Shown here: piece by piece, positions 1-10,459 of the stretch
Position numbering within the stretch: the stretch's first letter is position 1
Layout: every line of letters begins with the position of its first letter
Assembly: GCA_016748015.1 (NCBI GenBank)
Contig: JAAOMT010000213.1
Location: 238,529-302,528 of the forward strand
Direction: 5' to 3'
DNA from: Geosiphon pyriformis
Lineage: Eukaryota > Glomeromycota > Glomeromycetes > Archaeosporales > Geosiphonaceae
DNA length: 64,000 nt
Program-made: the position numbers and the translations under genes
The notes under the pieces: model-generated
The model's database searches: none
What the model saw: the letters and a program-made list of their open reading frames with translations, nothing else
Told to the model about the DNA's origin: nothing

Positions 1-118
1 ATCCCTTCCCAGAACATAATTTTTCAGCAAGATTTAATTTTTCAGAGGCAGAAAGAGGAGGGCCTCTAAGCGCTTTCACAAGATCTTCGGAACAAGTGAA
101 AGACAACTCTTCACTCAT
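1..118 (-). CDS. 5' end of an unrecognised gene (partial)
   Basis: Reading leftward from an ATG at 118-116, 39 codons stay open to the window edge; the product starts MSEELSFTCSEDLVK. Codon use is balanced and less AT-rich than the desert beside it, as in the host genes further right, and base composition changes sharply just upstream of the ATG. No domain can be recognised in so short a piece, and the exon may continue or end outside the window. I call it a real gene end on composition and open frame only; the function is unknown. Confidence 0.5.
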   Translation of the reverse strand, partial: MSEELSFTCSEDLVKALRGPPLSASEKLNLAEKLCSGKG

Positions 119-842
119 TACCAACTGATTTCACAAATTAACTGGAGAAAAATATTTGTTACTACGCGTCATGTTTGTAGATCACGCTTGTCAGCATTTA
201 ATAATTATAAAGAATTATTATCATAATCTATTACTTTTTAACCATAAATCAAGTTATTTGGACTTATGTTAATATTATATTAAACCAAATCAAAAACTTT
301 AAATATTTAATTATTAATTATAAAATTTATGTTAATATTAACATTTATAAACTTGTTTAACTAAATTTCAATGAGTTTTTTGCTTTAAAAACTACAGATT
401 TCAAAGAATTAACAATTTATTTATTGTGTTATTACTTAATAAAAATAATTTTATTTCTTTTATTTTATTATTATTAAAAGAATATATATTATATTTTCTT
501 TTGATTTTTGGTAAAATTTTTTATTAAATTAATAATTATAACAGAAATATTTTTAATATTTAATAAAAAACAATTATAATTACTAAAAATTTAATAGATT
601 TATTATAAACTTTATTAAAAAAATAATATTTTTAATTAAAAATTTCAAAAAATTTATTTAAATTTAAGCTTACTATTAAAAAAACAAAATCTAATTTTAT
701 AGAAAAAACAACTGTTTTAATATTTAAAATAACAGTTTTAATATAAAACATTAAAGTAAAAAACTGATTTTAAAAATTTTAAATATAATAAAACATATTT
801 AATTACATATTTAAATTATATTACTTATATTATAAACAATAT
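119..842. other. AT-rich spacer, no gene seen
   Basis: The first 100 bases next to the partial gene are of mixed composition and could hold its promoter. From about 230 the sequence is almost pure A and T, with stops in all frames. It is probably decayed transposon DNA like the neighbouring stretches, but I could not match it to a family. Confidence 0.5.
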
Positions 843-2441
843 TATTAAAAATTAAAGTAACAAGTTAATAAATAACAAAAAAAAACTATTGAAAATAATT
901 AAAATAATCAAAATTAAATTTGTAAGATTTTAATATATATTATTACAAGTGATTATTTAGAGTGTTAATACAAATAACAAACCCATAACTTGATGCTTAA
1001 TAGCTAATGATATTGGTTTCTAAAGGTTTTGGTAATCTGAAAGTTTTTGTATCTGAAGATTTTAGTTGTTTGAAGGTTTTGTTTGAGTTTTTTGTATAAT
1101 AAACAGAGATTCAATATTAGTAGTCTCTCAGAATTGCAATTCCATTAAATTTCTTTCTTTAGCATAGTGGCCAGTTTATTTTAACAGTTATGTTCTTTTG
1201 GTAAGCTATTCATAAATTCTTTAAACTGTATATTCTTTCTTTGGGATTTTTTACTAGTCTATTTTTAATATCAATCATTCAGTGCTTAATTTTTTTAATC
1301 AGTTAATAAACAACAAACAAGACAAAATAAAAGAAAAGAAAAGAAATAAAAAAGAAAATAAAAGAAAAGAAGAAATTAGTATTTTGTCAATAGCTGTGAT
1401 TAAAAGCTATTGTTCTAATGTGATTAAGTATTAAATTTTATCAACATAAAGTATTAATAAATAGAAAAGTAATTAAATTTTCAAACAAATGACAATAATA
1501 TGGATTGAATAATAATAAGTATGTTTTATTCAATATTTTGTTAATAAATTCATTTTGGTTGATAGTAGCTATCTATAAAATAAAGGTTAATAAATAGAAA
1601 AAAAAAAGATTGTTCTAAATTAATAAAACTCTATTGAATTCTCTAGGAATTGCTTTTTCTGTTTTAATACTTTTGCTATATATATATAATTTATATTATA
1701 AGATTCTTTGAATTTCTCAATTCTCTAGCCAGGAATTCTGTAATTTCTCATATGGGAATTCTGTAATTCTAAAATTCTGCAATTCTTCTAAGAGAAATCC
1801 TGGAATTCCACTTTTGCTATGTCTATTCTGATTGGCTAATTTATGTACTAATATTTAATTCCTATATTCTATAAATAACAACATAATTAATCTTAAATTT
1901 ATAATTACTTAATTTTTTTTGAAAAATCTAAAAGTAGAAAAATAGTTTGTAATTATTAATAAAATAATACTGCTGCAATTATTTTATGTTTTATTTAATA
2001 ATTTTTAGAATAAATAACAAATATTATTATGTTTTTTAATTATTTTTTTATTTAATAAATAACAAAAACAAACAATTATTTCTTAAGCTAATTTTAATAA
2101 TATATATAAATATTAACAATTAATTTTTTATTTATAAATGTTTAAATACTTAAAAATTAAAAAAAATAAGCAATATAAAAAAAAATATTAAATAATAATA
2201 ATTATTTTATTATTTTAATTTCAACATGTTTTTTTATAGTTAAAAAACTTATTATTTATATAATTATTTAAAGTAGTTAATAATTAAATTAACAATTAAA
2301 ACAATAATCAAATTATTAATTAGATTAATAATTAAAAAAATAATTAGATTAATAATCAGATTAATTTAAAAATAAAATAGCTAATTATATAATATTATTA
2401 ATTAATACATTTAATAAAAACTATGGTTTTTAACTGTAATA
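843..2441 (-). repeat. Fossil LTR of the same Ty3/gypsy family, interrupted
   Basis: Two blocks match the intact LTRs at 3463-4129 and 10460-11186 after allowing C-to-T and G-to-A changes. Block 1 (about 843-925) corresponds to the LTR start; for example AAAGTAACAAGTTAATAAAT matches GAAGTAACAAGCTAATGGAT. Block 2 (about 1945-2441) corresponds to the last 500 bases, including the CTGCTGCAATT landmark, a 12-bp tandem array of about seven units (4 and 9 in the intact LTRs) and the end near 2441. Between the blocks, about 1 kb of different sequence replaces the middle of the LTR. The relic is in the same orientation as the main element. No internal coding region was found attached, so a solo LTR is likely. 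Confidence 0.7.
926..1944. other. Lower-AT island inside the fossil LTR, with AATTCT cluster
   Basis: This stretch replaces the middle of the fossil LTR and is less AT-rich than its surroundings. It begins near a TGTTA (963) and ends near a TAACA (1876-1880), so it could be another LTR-like insertion, but no clear target duplication is seen. It contains a purine run (1320-1378, AAAGAAAAG-type) and, from about 1634 to 1812, many copies of AATTCT or GGAATTC with their inverted forms. No protein-coding frame is present. Confidence 0.4.
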
Positions 2442-2711
2442 ATTTAATTAAAAAAAGCATTATAAAAAACAATTGTTTTTTTATTAATATTAACAAATAA
2501 GCAAAAACAATTTTAAAAACACAAAATATGTAATAATAAATTAATAAATTTCAATTTAATATTAAAAATATTATATAAAAACTACAACAAAAAAATAAAA
2601 ACATAAAAAATTTACAATTTTAAAAATAAAATAAAATAAAATTGTAAACTTAATTATAATAAAAATATTTAAAAATATTTAAAATATAAATTTTTATAAT
2701 AAATTTTTTTT
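2442..2711. other. AT-rich spacer, no gene seen
   Basis: Almost pure A/T sequence between the fossil LTR and the fossil LINE tail, with stops in all frames and nothing recognisable. Confidence 0.4.
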
Positions 2712-3462
2712 TGTTTTTTATTTTATTTTTAATAAGTGAAATTTAATTACTACTTAATATAATATAACTATCTAAAGTTTTAAATTAAATATAATTTATA
2801 TGTTTACTATATATAATTAGTTAGTTAACCAATTAAAACATTATTATATAACTATATTAATAGAAATTTCTTTAATAGTATTAGCAAAAAATAAATATTT
2901 GATCTAAAAACCAAAACCAATAGAATAATTTTTCTCAATTTTTAACAAACAAACAATTTTATCAAATACTTTAGCAAAAAACTCTTAAATAATATTTAAC
3001 ATTAAGCCATTTTTTTTAATAATTCTTTACAAACCAAATTGGTTTAAAGCTTAAAATCAAATAATCATACATATTTTTTATAATTAATCATCAAATTTTG
3101 TACAAAATTAACTAATTTTAATGTGATTAACTTGATATTTCTAAAAAAAATTTTGGCTTTTACCAATTAATTCTTAAACAAAAATTTTTTATACAGTATA
3201 ATATACAAGTTAAAATCAAAAAAACTATAAATAAAATCAACTTAACACTAATTAAAAATTTTTACAAAAAAAAATATTTATTTAATAGATTATGCTAAAC
3301 AAATAAATTTAAATTGTAAGTAAAATTTTATTTTATTACAATACATATATAATATACTTAGATAACTGTATTTATATAAGTGCTTTTTAATTATTATAAG
3401 TAATTTTTTATGTAAAATTTTTATTATATATGTATACAAACTAATAATAGCTTAGTTTATAT
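2712..3462 (-). pseudogene. Fossil LINE (LINE-0), 3' end and C-terminal part of ORF2
   Basis: On the minus strand the stretch ends (2712-2850) with the same 3' untranslated sequence as LINE-1, -4 and -5, heavily changed by transitions. Upstream of it the conceptual translation keeps the ORF2 C-terminus: a relic of the FGF-x-K-S-x-LFF segment near 2850-2935, a relic of the TLKLVNFV segment near 3110-3140, and a relic of KKHLY...YCNKIKF (the region after RNase H, with a Cys motif in relatives) near 3300-3400. Stops are frequent. The coding alignment runs straight into the left LTR boundary and resumes at 11187, so the Ty3 element is inserted into this LINE. Confidence 0.75.
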
Positions 3463-4129
3463 TGTTATGGATTGAAGTAACAAGCTAATGGATAGCAAGG
3501 AAGAATAGGATTGCAGAGTAATAGGAATAATCAAAAGGGAATTCAACTTCAAAGAGCAAATTGAATAAGTAGAAATTCAATGTGCGAGATCAGTCTCATA
3601 AAATATCTCAGTTGCTATACTTTTCAAAGATAACTGGGGAATTTGAAGGTAGAGGGATAGTCCATACTGTCAACAAATAATCACACACTGGTATAATTCT
3701 ATGTCTCATGTCGGCGTTCTTAGAATTTAATATCAGGTATCAGATGTACTCTTCAGTCACGTTTTATTTAATAATCTTCAAATGCTGCAATTACATGTTT
3801 CAGGAAAAGGGTAAAGAATAACTAACAAGTAATCTTTTATTTTTAAGATGTTCAGATACTTGAAAGTAGAGAAAGAGAATTTAGTAATAAGAGAGATTGA
3901 GATAAAAGTTGTTATTTTATTTATTTAATTTCCTTGATTTTTTTATGCTTTTCTATAGCTAAAAGATTTATTGCTTATATAGCTGTCAAAAGTAGTCAAT
4001 GATCAGGTCAATGGTCAGATCATTAATCAGGTCAATAATCACTTTCTAAAAATAAAGTGGCTAATTTATGTGATATTAGTGGCTAATACATGTAATAATT
4101 AATAAGAAGTATAAGTTTCAACCATAACA
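3463..4129 (-). repeat. LTR, left copy (3' LTR of the element)
   Basis: 667 bp, from TGTTATGG to CCATAACA in plus-strand reading. It aligns along its whole length with the right copy (10460-11186). The 60-bp length difference is fully explained by five fewer 12-bp tandem units (3995-4042 here). Scattered transition differences between the two copies show that the insertion is not recent. Confidence 0.93.
3995..4042. repeat. 12-bp tandem repeat in left LTR, 4 units
   Basis: Four units of the type GTCAATGATCAG in a row, ending just before TTTCTAAAAAT, which also follows the longer array in the other LTR. Confidence 0.9.
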
Positions 4130-4755
4130 TCATCCTTTCCAAAGAGATTGAACTCTGGCGAAATTAAGCTATTTATGGTGTAATCTATTGGAAAAGTTTT
4201 ATCTAACTCAAAGCTAACTAGTTTGTTGAAGTTTTTTGTGAATAAGATATATAATACTTGAGGCGAAATAAGTTTTGTATCCAAGAGACCAAATCTTTGT
4301 ATTAGAGTTTTGGCTCTTTTAGCAATAGTTAAAACTCTTGGAATATTTAACCATATAATGCCCAAAATTTCTGCCTGTATCTTTGAAGTTGTTTTTTTTA
4401 TGAGTTTCATATCCTCTATAATTTCACCAAGGTGACCATAGAGTTCTAATTGCCTTCTATATAACAAGTTTTTGTTTATAGATAAGATTTCTTAAAGTGT
4501 TTTTCCAATTGTGTTGGAAGGTAGAAGTATAGCTGCTGTTATACTTTCCAACAGATATTTATTCATTTTACTACCAATTTTTTCTCTTCTGGTAGTGGTT
4601 TTTTTTGGTCTAATAACAGTATGTGTTCCACTGTTATCAGTTATGGTGGTTTGTTTTCCAATAGTTAGAGTAGCATTTGGATAGTTTTTGATCCAATACT
4701 TATGAAGAGTATAAAAGGCATTTTGAATGTTTTGATCCAGAAAATAATTGTTCAT
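4099..4755 (-). pseudogene. ORF3: extra reading frame between integrase and 3' LTR
   Basis: A single minus-strand frame of about 219 codons, with one in-frame TAA near 4490, starts at ATG 4755 (MNNYFLDQNIQNAF) after the integrase C-terminus and ends inside the LTR. The product is basic, has no signal peptide or membrane segment, and contains a KKTTTRREKIGSKMNKYLLE stretch followed by helix-like sequence. It overlaps the presumed polypurine tract and the first 31 bases of the LTR. I do not recognise a family; it is not an envelope by appearance. The open frame in an otherwise decayed element suggests it was once a coding ORF, perhaps expressed separately from pol. Confidence 0.55.
4130..4142 (-). 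promoter_or_regulatory. Candidate polypurine tract next to 3' LTR
   Basis: On the minus strand a purine-rich stretch reading GGAAAGGATGA directly precedes the LTR start TGTTATGG, the place expected for plus-strand priming in Ty3-type elements. It also encodes part of ORF3. Confidence 0.5.
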
Positions 4756-4760
4756 GTCAA

Positions 4761-6023
4761 TTGAAGATACTTCTGTTTTGGGAATGGTGCATTTATTTAT
4801 ACTTGATTTTTGCTAATCATTTGAGCCGGTATTACCACAACAGGCAGCCAATTAGATTATTTATGATATTTTTTGAGTTGTATATCATGAACAAGACAAT
4901 CATTGAAGATTGTTCCAGATTGATTTTGAAGAATATAAGAACTATTGTTCAAAACTTTGTTGACTATAAAGAGTTCTTTCTATCAGCTAGAAAATTTATC
5001 ATCATAGACATTGTTTTTGTCTAAACAATATTCCAATACCAAGTCACCAACACTTAAAGAAAGTGTTTTATAGGTTTTTTTTTTCTTAAGCTTTTTTTGG
5101 AACTGTTTTATTTTTTCAAAAGCAATTATTTGTGCTTTAACCAAGAAGTCAAGAATGGTACCAAGTCTTTTTTGCAAAATGTCTTTGTAATTCTCTATTG
5201 TGATTTCTTCAAAAGGTATTGTTTCAATATCAGTTTCTATTGGTAATGTTGCTATGTGTTCATAGAACAGATAAAAAGGTTCATAACTTGTTATGTCATA
5301 ATTTACAATTCTATAAGCAAACAAAGCTGAAGGCAGTACTTTGTCTCATAAGTTTGTTTTTTCACTGGTTTTGGCTAGGGTTTCACATAATGTTCTATTG
5401 AAATGTTTCACTAGGCCATTTGTTTGGGAGTAATAAGGGAAGAAAAGTTTATGATGTATTCCCATTTTTCTACAAAGTTTCTCAACCAGTGTACTGAGAA
5501 AAGCTCTTCCTCTATCAGATAAAAGTTCTTTGGGGCAGCCATGATGGCAGATAATATCTTTATAAGTGAAATTGGCTATTGAGACAGCTGTTTGGTCTGG
5601 GGTGGCTCTTGCTTCTATCCACTTTGTAAAATAACTAGTAGCTGTGATAATATATCTGTTGTTATCAGGAGTGATTGTTAAAAATCCAACAACATCTATA
5701 CCAATTCTGTCAAATGGTTGACCAACAGAGATTGGATGGATATTTTCTTTGTGATTGGGTTTGCCTCTTTTTTGGCAAATGTCACAAATTTTAATGTATT
5801 TAGCAATGTCTTTTTTCAAGATAGACCAATAATAATGAGCTAAAGTTTTCTGAATTGTCTTTGTTTTTCCAAAGTGTCTAGCTAATGGGTTAGTGTGCAT
5901 GTTGTATATTACAATTTCTCTTTTTTCAAATCTGATGACTTTTTGGAAGTGGTTAAGATCTTTTCTGTTTCTTTTGTATAATTGGTTCTGACAGATCAAA
6001 TAGAAATTTAATTGTTTGTGCAA
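4761..6023 (-). pseudogene. Ty3 integrase domain (broken, catalytic Glu lost)
   Basis: Retroviral-type integrase that would insert the element's cDNA. Seen in order: the HHCC zinc domain (ARHFG...HYYW...CDICQK), the core with the first Asp in GIDVVGF and the second Asp in LLSDRGRAF, then QTNGLVKHFNRTL, where the family has Glu in place of Lys. The codon at 5406-5408 is AAA, one G-to-A step from GAA, so the DDE triad is incomplete. An in-frame TGA at 5346-5348 stands where a Trp is expected (TNL-stop-DKVL). The frame then continues through the basic C-terminal part to about 4983, followed by two more stops and the relic LPVVVIPAQ tail near 4800. Confidence 0.85.
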
Positions 6024-6270
6024 ATATTCTCTTTGCTGTCAAGTGTATTTAGGTGGATATTGTTCTTTACCCAAAAATTCCATTAAAGCAGAGTAGTTGT
6101 CTAAGTCTATTATTGTGTTTGTTTATGAAGAAGTTATTAATAATTAAGTTGGTTTGGTTTGAAAGATTGTATTGTCACTGGCTGGTAAATCTAGATAAAG
6201 CATTAGTGTTTTGATGATTTGCTCCTTTGCAGTGTTAAATATTATAGTCAAATTCATCCAAGTGGAGTAT

Positions 6271-6609
6271 TCAATAAGTTATTCTTTTGTGTTCCAGCTT
6301 CTTTTTCTTGTACAGCCAAACCAAGGCTTGATAATCTGTTACCACTAAGAATTTTGCACCAAGAAGATATTGATTCCAGTAGTTGGTAGCCCAAACTACT
6401 GCTAAACATTCTTGTTTAGTAACTAAATAGTTCTTTTCTGCTGGTGTAAGGGATCTACTGGCATATGCTATGACATGTTTTCTGCCATTTTCATCTTTCT
6501 GTAAAAGGACAGCACCAAGTCTATAGCCAGATGTATTAGTGTGGAGAATAAAAAATTGGTCCAGATCAGATTGTTTGAGAATTGGTTTAGTAACAAGTTT
6601 TTTCTTCAA
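6271..6609 (-). pseudogene. Ty3 RNase H domain (catalytic Asp changed)
   Basis: Follows the reverse transcriptase in the same polyprotein and would degrade the RNA of the RNA-DNA hybrid. Visible family motifs are HTNTSGYRLGAVLLQ, where family members have Asp-Ala-Ser in place of Asn-Thr-Ser, YASRSLTPAEKNY, ECLAVVWA and VVTDYQALVWL. The first catalytic Asp has become Asn (AAT at 6535-6537, one G-to-A change from GAT). A TAA separates it from the RT part. About 250 bp downstream (6024-6270) hold the degenerate linker to integrase with further stops. Confidence 0.82.
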
Positions 6610-6627
6610 AAATTTAAAAGCTTTTTG

Positions 6628-7728
6628 TTAATGAGTGCTCCAGTGATAATTGACATTTTTCTTGAGTAGCTGATTGAGAGGAAATGCAATTTTGGAGAAA
6701 TTCTTGATAAATTTGTGATAGTAAAAGGCCAAACCAAAAAAAGAGCATAGTTCAGGGACATTCATTGGTTGTCTAATGTTTTGAACTTTTTTAACTTTAG
6801 TTGAGTCAGAAAAGATTCCATCTTTTGTAACAAGATAACCAAGAAATTGGGTGGATTGGTGTTCAAAGAAAGATTTGATTGAATTGATCTTAAGGCCAGT
6901 ATTTCTGAGCAGGTCAAAAACCTTCTGTAAATGTTCAAGGTGTTTATCCCAGATTTTTGAATATACTATTATGTTATTCAAGTAAACCAGAACAAAGTTT
7001 TCTTTTACTAATTCAAACACTTTATCCATTAGACATTAAAAGATGGAAGGAGCATTAGTGAGACCAAAAAGCATGATTGTGAATTCATAGGTGCCATACT
7101 TGGTGATAAAGGCAGTTTTCTTTCTGCTTTCTGGATCCATTTCTACTTGCCAGAATCCAGCAATTAAATCAATAGTTGAGAAGAAAGCAGCACCATTGAA
7201 TTTATCTAGCAATGTATCAATTTTGGGGAGTGGGTACATATTTTTTATAGTGATGGCATTTAATTGGTGGTAGTCAACACAGAAGCATAAGGTTCCACCT
7301 TTCTTGGATACCACTACAACTGGGAAAGCCCATTTACTCTTGATTTTTTGTATGAATCCAAGATCTTTTATCTGGTTTATCTCTTTCTTGATAAACTTAT
7401 CATTGTGTTGATTGAATTGATAAGGCTTCAAATGGATGAGATGAGTTTCTTTGGTAGTGATAGTGTGTTGTATCACATGGGTTCATCTAGGGGCATTACC
7501 TTCTTTTAAGATAACTGGATTATTTCTAGTCAACAGATTTTTAATGTTCATTTTTCTTTCTTCAGAGGAAGATTCTCTTTGTTCTACAACTAGTAATTGG
7601 ATTTCAGGTGGTTCATTCTCAAAGGACTTTTGTACTTCTTTAAGTTCTTCTTGAGGTATCAAGCTAATTGGTTTCCAATCTTTGTAGTAGATTAGGCATG
7701 ATTTGCATTCATCACTTGGTAAATACAA
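6628..7728 (-). pseudogene. Ty3 reverse transcriptase (YxDD changed to YLNN)
   Basis: The RT fingers, palm and thumb are readable: SKWAFPVVVVSKKGG, CVDYHQLNAIT, YPLPKIDTLLD, FFSTIDLIAGFWQVEMD (first catalytic Asp present), TAFITKYGTYEF, then VYLNNIIVYSK in place of the Y-x-D-D signature, and FLGYLVTKDGI. Both metal-binding Asp residues of YxDD are Asn (AATAAC at 6971-6976 on the minus strand), each one G-to-A change. A TGA at 7480-7482 interrupts the frame just before the RT core, again where a Trp fits. The enzyme is therefore dead by point mutation. Confidence 0.88.
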
Positions 7729-8240
7729 AAATTTATTACACTAGCACCATGCACAAGAACCATGCCATCAATAACTGTATTTTGCTTTCTTGCTAGGTTT
7801 TCTGTTAAAGGTTCTTCTGAGGATATCATATTAGGGCCAGCAGATCAGCTTGCCATTTACTATGATTTCTTCTTTGTCAGCTTTAACATTATCTAGTGGC
7901 TTGTCATTGCTGGTGAAGATGGTATAAGCAAGTTCAGCAGTTTCTTCTGGTTCTTTTTGATCTTCATTATTATTACTCTCATCATTATCTGATTTATCTG
8001 ATTGTTCTTCTTCTTGGTTCTGCTTGAATACTAGAGGGGTTTTCCAATATCAGCATTTAATCATAATGGGTTTCTTACCACATCTGATGGTTAGTTTATA
8101 AAGTTCATAATCAAGTAATGCTTTGGCTTTTTTAAGCCATTTATTACTAACAATAATGATGTACTCTTTTGTTTTAAATACTTTTATATCTGTTTCAATG
8201 CTGATACTATTGATGCAAACAGGAATAGCTTTGGCTATGC

Positions 8241-8771
8241 TCAGGCCTTTTTTTTGTTACTATGTAAATTAGTCATTGGTTTTGTGGAAGGCTCATCAAT
8301 CTTTCTGCCAATTGCTTCAAGAAAATGTTTGGCAATTACACTAACAGATAATCCACTATCTAGGATCAGATCAATGAAGTAACCAGCCACTTGGGCTTTA
8401 CAAATCAGAGGAGTAATATTGCTGTTATCAGCAAATCCAGCTTGGCGAGGATGTTTATTGGTTTTTGGTGTTTTTTTCTTTGGTATCAATGATTTGCAAA
8501 GATCTTTTCTGAATTGTGGATGGGTTATCAGTTGGCCAAATGTAATGTGTGCTGGGATTTCTATGAAATCTTTAACAACAGAATAGGATCCAGATTTTTG
8601 TACAATTTCTGAAGATTCTAACTTTAGAGAATTTTTAAAAACCTTAGTTTTTGGTGGCTCATTGTTATTAGCAGATGATTTGGATGCTTTGTTTGGGTCC
8701 AAGACAAAATCAACCTTGGCTTTCTTCTTCTTTCTAGTTAATTCAGAGGTGTTGATTGCTAGTTTATCCAT
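8241..8771 (-). pseudogene. Ty3 pol N-terminus with aspartic protease
   Basis: A 176-codon open stretch (MDKLAINTSELTRKKKK) leading into a retropepsin-like motif LILDSGLSVSVIAKHF, whose D-S-G is the catalytic triplet that cuts the polyprotein. The frame breaks at an A-run near 8250 (NKKKA-stop); the protein resumes in another frame as GLSIAKAIPVCINSI and continues, with stops, through an acidic linker (EEEQSDKSDNDE) to about 7730. The protease motif itself is intact. Confidence 0.78.
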
Positions 8772-8989
8772 ATCATGATCATCATTAGTTAGGTTAAAAA
8801 CATAAAAGGGGTTTTCTTCTAGTTGGCTTACACTCTCACCCTTTGGAGGGTGCCTACCAGTTTAAAGACTGATAAACAGTGACTTCAACTAAGAGATTCT
8901 CTTCAAAGAAATTGATGTTGACATGAATGGTTTTTTGGTTGGAAACACTATTATTAATGGTTCTGTTGTTTTGATTGTCATTGTTTCTA

Positions 8990-10442
8990 GAAGCTAAAGA
9001 GAGCAATAGAGGATTGTTGCAGTCTCTTGAGAAATGTTCAGTTAGTCCACAATGATAGCATACAGGTGGGCCATGATTTTGCTGTCTTTAATATGGTGAT
9101 TGTTGGGGCTGATTGAAACAGGGTTCAAATCTGGGTCTTTGGGGTTGTTGATTTTTTCTAACTGCTTGGGCCAATGGTTCTAATAGCCAGACAAAATTAG
9201 CTGTAGTCTATCTATTAACTGTTCATATGGGTCTTGAGTTTAGGCAGCAAAAGAGATAGCAGCCATTTGGAAAGCAGGAGCCATAACAGAAGCAGAAGCA
9301 AAAACTGGAAGTGTGAATCCTAAGTGCATCCTTTGATTGTCTTCTATTCTTTAAGCAAGTTCAATGGCCATGTCTATTGTGGGATTATCTTTCAAGGCCA
9401 GAAGGGGCCAAAAAGCATATAATAGATCAGTTCTCAGTCCTTTTGTAAAGGAATATATTTTCTGCTCTTTTGTCTAATTTTTTCCAGAATCTACCCATTT
9501 AATGAGTTTTCTTATTGCTTTGGCATATTCTGTTACAACCTCACCAGAACCTTGAATTCTTCTTTCTAATTCCATACACCATTTTGAGATTAAGATGGAA
9601 GTTCTAAATTTTGTTTCAAATCAGGTAGTAAAAGAGATGTTATTTTCTCCAGCATTTGCCAGTGCCCATCTAATGATTTTTTGCTAAGCATTGGCATTGG
9701 TTTCTTGTGAAAACCAAGTAGCAGGAGAGCCTTGGAGGTAGCCACCAATGATTTGGAACTTATATTCATTATCATATTGGTTTGCTGTGGCAGCTCTTTC
9801 AAAATCATCCAACTATTCAATTAGATCTTGGGCATTACTTCTGAATAATAGTAATGAGGTGTTGTTTTTTCACCCTAAAGCAGTCTGTATACCTTGAAGA
9901 GCAATCAGAATGTTTTGTTGTAAAGGGTCTTGAGCCATTGGTTCAGGTGTAACTGTTTGTGTGAAGTGTTCTGATTTATTTGAAAAGAGATCAAAAACAG
10001 AAGTGGTTTAATAGCTTTTTTTTTCTGTTTCAAGAGAAGTTTCTGTTGATTAATGAGCAGCAATCCAAATGTAGATTTGATGATTCAGATATTCGAGATC
10101 AGAGGGCTGTTGTTCAAAGGTTGTAGAATATAAGAGCTGATTGATACTGTTGTTTCTTTCTTCAAAGTCATCTTCAAAATAAGCTTGGTCAAAGTAATAG
10201 GTTGTATAAGCTGTGTAGGTTTTAGCTGAATGCTCATTCAGGAACCAGTTCCAAAAGTCTTGGAATTGTCTGCTGAATTGTTTTTCAATGGAAAAGCAAA
10301 TCAAGCAGAAGGACAAAGGATTAAGTTCAATAAAGTCTAGATCATTTTTGTTGTGTGCTTTAAAGTGTTCTTTTGATTGTTGTGGCAGATATAAATAATT
10401 ACCTATACAAATAGGAAACAAAGTGGATTTTGACAACTTCAT
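8990..10442 (-). pseudogene. Ty3 gag-like ORF with CCHC zinc knuckle (broken)
   Basis: Starts at ATG 10442 (MKLSKSTLFPICIG), just downstream of the 5' LTR and primer site; the first 130 residues are open to a TAA near 10050. The same frame continues with stops through a conserved capsid-like region (IIGGYLQGSPATWF; GEVVTEYAKAIRKLIK; LRTDLLYAFWPLLALKD) to a zinc knuckle CYHCGLTEHFSRDC at 9019-9060 (C-x2-C-x4-H-x4-C, intact). Gag would coat the element RNA. Most of its stops sit where Gln or Trp is expected. Confidence 0.8.
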
Positions 10443-10453
10443 AGGAAGCACCA
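10436..10453 (-). promoter_or_regulatory. Candidate primer binding site
   Basis: Six bases after the 5' LTR end the minus strand reads TGGTGCTTCCTATGAAG. The initial TGG would pair with the CCA end of a tRNA. I cannot assign the tRNA. Confidence 0.35.
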
Positions 10454-10459
10454 CTTTTA

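Noticed and set aside
4761-5024. Plus-strand ORF of 87 codons
   Set aside because: It is antisense to the integrase C-terminal relic (NKVLNNSSYILQN, LPVVVIPAQ) of the Ty3 element.
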